Below are positions 62,840 to 64,000 of a stretch of DNA of 64,000 nucleotides, piece after piece; the stretch's first letter is position 1, and every line of letters starts with the position of its first letter. The position numbers were made by a program, and so were the translations under genes. The notes under the pieces are model-generated. The model was not told the DNA's origin, did no database searches, and saw nothing but the letters and a program-made list of their open reading frames with translations. Source of the stretch: Deinococcus arcticus (GTDB taxonomy: Bacteria > Deinococcota > Deinococci > Deinococcales > Deinococcaceae); assembly GCF_003028415.1 (NCBI RefSeq), contig NZ_PYSV01000018.1, positions 5,681-69,680 on the forward strand, written 5' to 3'.

Positions 62840-62885
62840 TGGAGCCGAGGGTCGGATTCGAACCGACGACCTACTGATTACGAAT
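62840..62885 (-). other. 3' half of tRNA-Thr (CGU): probable attachment site
   Basis: Read on the minus strand, TTCGTAATCAGTAGGTCGTC then GGTTCGAATCC, GACCCTCGGCT and CCA match a tRNA-Thr from the anticodon loop (anticodon CGT) to the 3' end, with T-arm TCGG-TTCGAAT-CCGA. The 5' half (acceptor, D-arm and 5' anticodon stem) is absent; AT-rich unrelated DNA abuts the anticodon loop. Break at the anticodon loop is typical of tyrosine-integrase crossover sites, so the accessory element would lie to the right. Confidence 0.75.
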
Positions 62886-63144
62886 TTCTTTTCTGGTATC
62901 CCAGGTTTTCCCTGATATTCACTTTTTGTCGTTCTGGATGGAGTTTGCTGATTCGATTCTTCTTCCTGTTTCTCTCGTTCTCCCACCCTTTCCCAGGCTG
63001 GTAGTGACACGGTAGTGACAATTTTAAGTCTTAGGGAGCTCGTGTGGGACGGCGGAAATCGGAAAGTGCATTTTCCTATTTGTAATGTGCGGACTGGGGA
63101 TCACATGAGGACATCTGCAGATGAGGGAGAGGATACGGTGAGGC
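62886..63144. other. AT-richer non-coding border of the accessory region
   Basis: No convincing gene. It contains the direct repeat GGTAGTGACAC/GGTAGTGACA (63000-63020) and pyrimidine-rich sequence. A minus-strand frame (62801-63010) merely reads through the tRNA fragment. It may hold integrase-binding sites. Confidence 0.4.
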
Positions 63145-63351
63145 ATGACCTACAGCCTCCTGCAACCCACCCCCGACGGCGTACAGACGGTCGCCCGCTT
63201 CGGCACCTACGTCAAAGCCCGCGCCGCCGCTAACGAGGGACACGAGTACACCGCCACCGAAATGCACCCTAGTGGATACGTGGAAGTCGAGGACAAGCAC
63301 GGGCAGACGCTGTACCTGATCACCTGGACGAAGGATGAGGAAAGCTACTGA
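63145..63351 (+). CDS. 68-residue hypothetical protein in the accessory region
   Basis: MTYSLLQPTPDGVQTVARFG then YVKARAAANEGHEYTATEMH and GYVEVEDKHGQTLYLITWTKDEES form a compact alternating-strand small protein with no signal peptide. No family is recognised. GAGGATACGGTGAGGC precedes the ATG. It lies between the tRNA boundary and the transposase, so it is likely cargo of the integrated element. Confidence 0.55.
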   Translation: MTYSLLQPTPDGVQTVARFGTYVKARAAANEGHEYTATEMHPSGYVEVEDKHGQTLYLITWTKDEESY

Positions 63352-63691
63352 CCCGTAGAGTTAATGGTCTGATTGAGAAAAACTTTGACAGTAGAGATGG
63401 CAGTAAAAGTCCGACAAGCCGTACAGCCCTTCAGCAAAACTGTCGACATATCTCGCCATCAGACCACTAAGTCGACTTCCATGTCGGTTTGGTGCGGGCG
63501 CGAATGCTCCAGGAATCAGCTCATTGTCTCGAAAAGATTCGGCCCAACATGCGCACGGCGTCCCCTTCCTGCAATTGGTCCCACCTGTAGAACTGTCCGC
63601 TGTCAAAGATGAAATCGTCATGCTGACGGACCTCAGTACCGGACATCTTAGGTTTTGGATCGACTGAGACGTCGTCCGCCATTTTCTAGCC
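63352..63691. other. probable gene remnant before the transposase
   Basis: A plus-strand frame open from 63407 to TGA 63667 encodes AQHAHGVPFLQLVPPVELSA and VMLTDLSTGHLRFWID but lacks a start codon near its beginning, so it looks like the 3' remnant of an unknown gene cut by the neighbouring insertion sequence. The rest shows no gene. Confidence 0.35.
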
Positions 63692-64000
63692 GTGACCACA
63701 TTGTGGGCAGCACAAGAGCGGCATCACTGGTCTGTGACAATCCACGATGCCGCTCCAGGTGAGTGTACCCATCTCGCCGACCTGTTGAAAGCACGACTTC
63801 CCTTCCTCCGGCGCGACACGCTGCAGCGTGTCGCTGACGTGATCGAAGCCCTGATTCAAGCACAATCGACCTGTCACCGGGTCCTGGCTACGTTCCTGCC
63901 CAGTGAAGCGTCGCCTGAAGCCCGAAAAAAGCGAATACACCGATGTTTTCAAGACGAACAACTGACCGATGACGTCTTCCTCCACGTGCTCCTGCCCCTG
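63692..64000 (+). CDS. N-terminal part of a probable IS4-type transposase
   Basis: Open from GTG 63692 (or GTG 63734) to the right edge in one frame: CTHLADLLKARLPFLRRDTL, QRVADVIEALIQAQSTCHRV, LPSEASPEARKKRIHRCFQDEQLTDDVFLHVLLPL. This resembles the N-terminal helical region of IS4-family transposases that are abundant in Deinococcus. The catalytic DDE part lies outside the window, so the assignment is tentative. The left inverted repeat of the element was not found with confidence. Confidence 0.55.
   Translation, partial: MTTLWAAQERHHWSVTIHDAAPGECTHLADLLKARLPFLRRDTLQRVADVIEALIQAQSTCHRVLATFLPSEASPEARKKRIHRCFQDEQLTDDVFLHVLLPL

Noticed and set aside
62801..63010. A 69-codon minus-strand frame ending in the tRNA fragment
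   Set aside because: Its C-terminus (RSSVRIRPSAP) is the translated tRNA-Thr 3' half, a common false gene at attachment sites.
63361..63985. Minus-strand frames opposite the transposase start
   Set aside because: Their translations lack family likeness, while the plus frame gives a coherent transposase-like N-terminus reaching the window edge.

Overview
This is a high-GC bacterial chromosome segment. It most likely comes from a Deinococcus species (inference). Supporting signs are closely packed genes on both strands with spacers of about 100 bp, a family set typical of that genus (DUF4384 surface proteins, RIO-type kinase, lipid-A-disaccharide-synthase-related protein, NAMPT-type NadV, M32 and M3 peptidases, KptA, MrfA-like helicase), and the start architecture. 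About twenty genes have a TANNNT -10 hexamer only 5-8 nt before ATG or GTG and no Shine-Dalgarno, as expected for leaderless mRNAs, which are common in Deinococcus.

Layout. 1-8.9 kb: CoA-ester lyase, RIO kinase, NMT1-type binding protein, GAF/HD-GYP phosphodiesterase, GlyA, a K+/H+ antiporter and a lamin-tail lipoprotein, all on the minus strand. 9-13.8 kb: pheS behind a leader peptide and attenuator, then an AT-rich gene, a Nudix gene and a small minus-strand gene before pheT. 13.9-19 kb: NadV, a G8-domain lipoprotein and a leucine-rich-repeat protein. 19-28 kb: SDR and enoyl-CoA hydratase, CHASE3-type histidine kinase, glycine-zipper protein, PdxY, Ppx/GppA, tandem GNAT and DUF99. 28-37 kb: DUF4384/PEGA protein, PepF, RicT-like PSP1 protein, RidA, PP2C, MgsA, DUF1206, YbjN and NadM-Nudix. 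37-49 kb: a large lipoprotein, MrfA-like helicase, tRNA-Gln, a second DUF4384 protein, thioesterase, MerR regulator, a Zn-protease-like protein, two GDPD enzymes and an SRA-HNH nuclease. 49-62.7 kb: M32 carboxypeptidase, voltage-gated K+ channel, KptA, RmlD-like protein, Sir2, double Nudix, LpxB-like protein, creatininase, MetY-like enzyme, TM2 protein, then an operon of hypothetical protein, PnuC, NadR-like protein and methyltransferase. 62.8-64 kb: the 3' half of a tRNA-Thr gene that looks like an integration boundary, followed by AT-richer accessory DNA with a small orphan gene and the start of a transposase.

Connections. Genes that make, salvage, import or consume NAD+ recur: nadV, nadM-nudix, kptA, sir2, the Nudix genes, nadR and pnuC. 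A short shared motif lies upstream of both nadV and nadM-nudix. Most genes otherwise look like ordinary chromosomal housekeeping.

Most notable: a candidate pheS attenuator with a leaderless leader peptide containing Phe-Phe and a competing antiterminator; two families of structured intergenic repeats whose stems change sequence while keeping pairing; heptanucleotide tandem repeats in several spacers; a sirtuin without its zinc cysteines; and the tRNA-Thr integration boundary. No CRISPR array, rRNA or intact prophage was seen.
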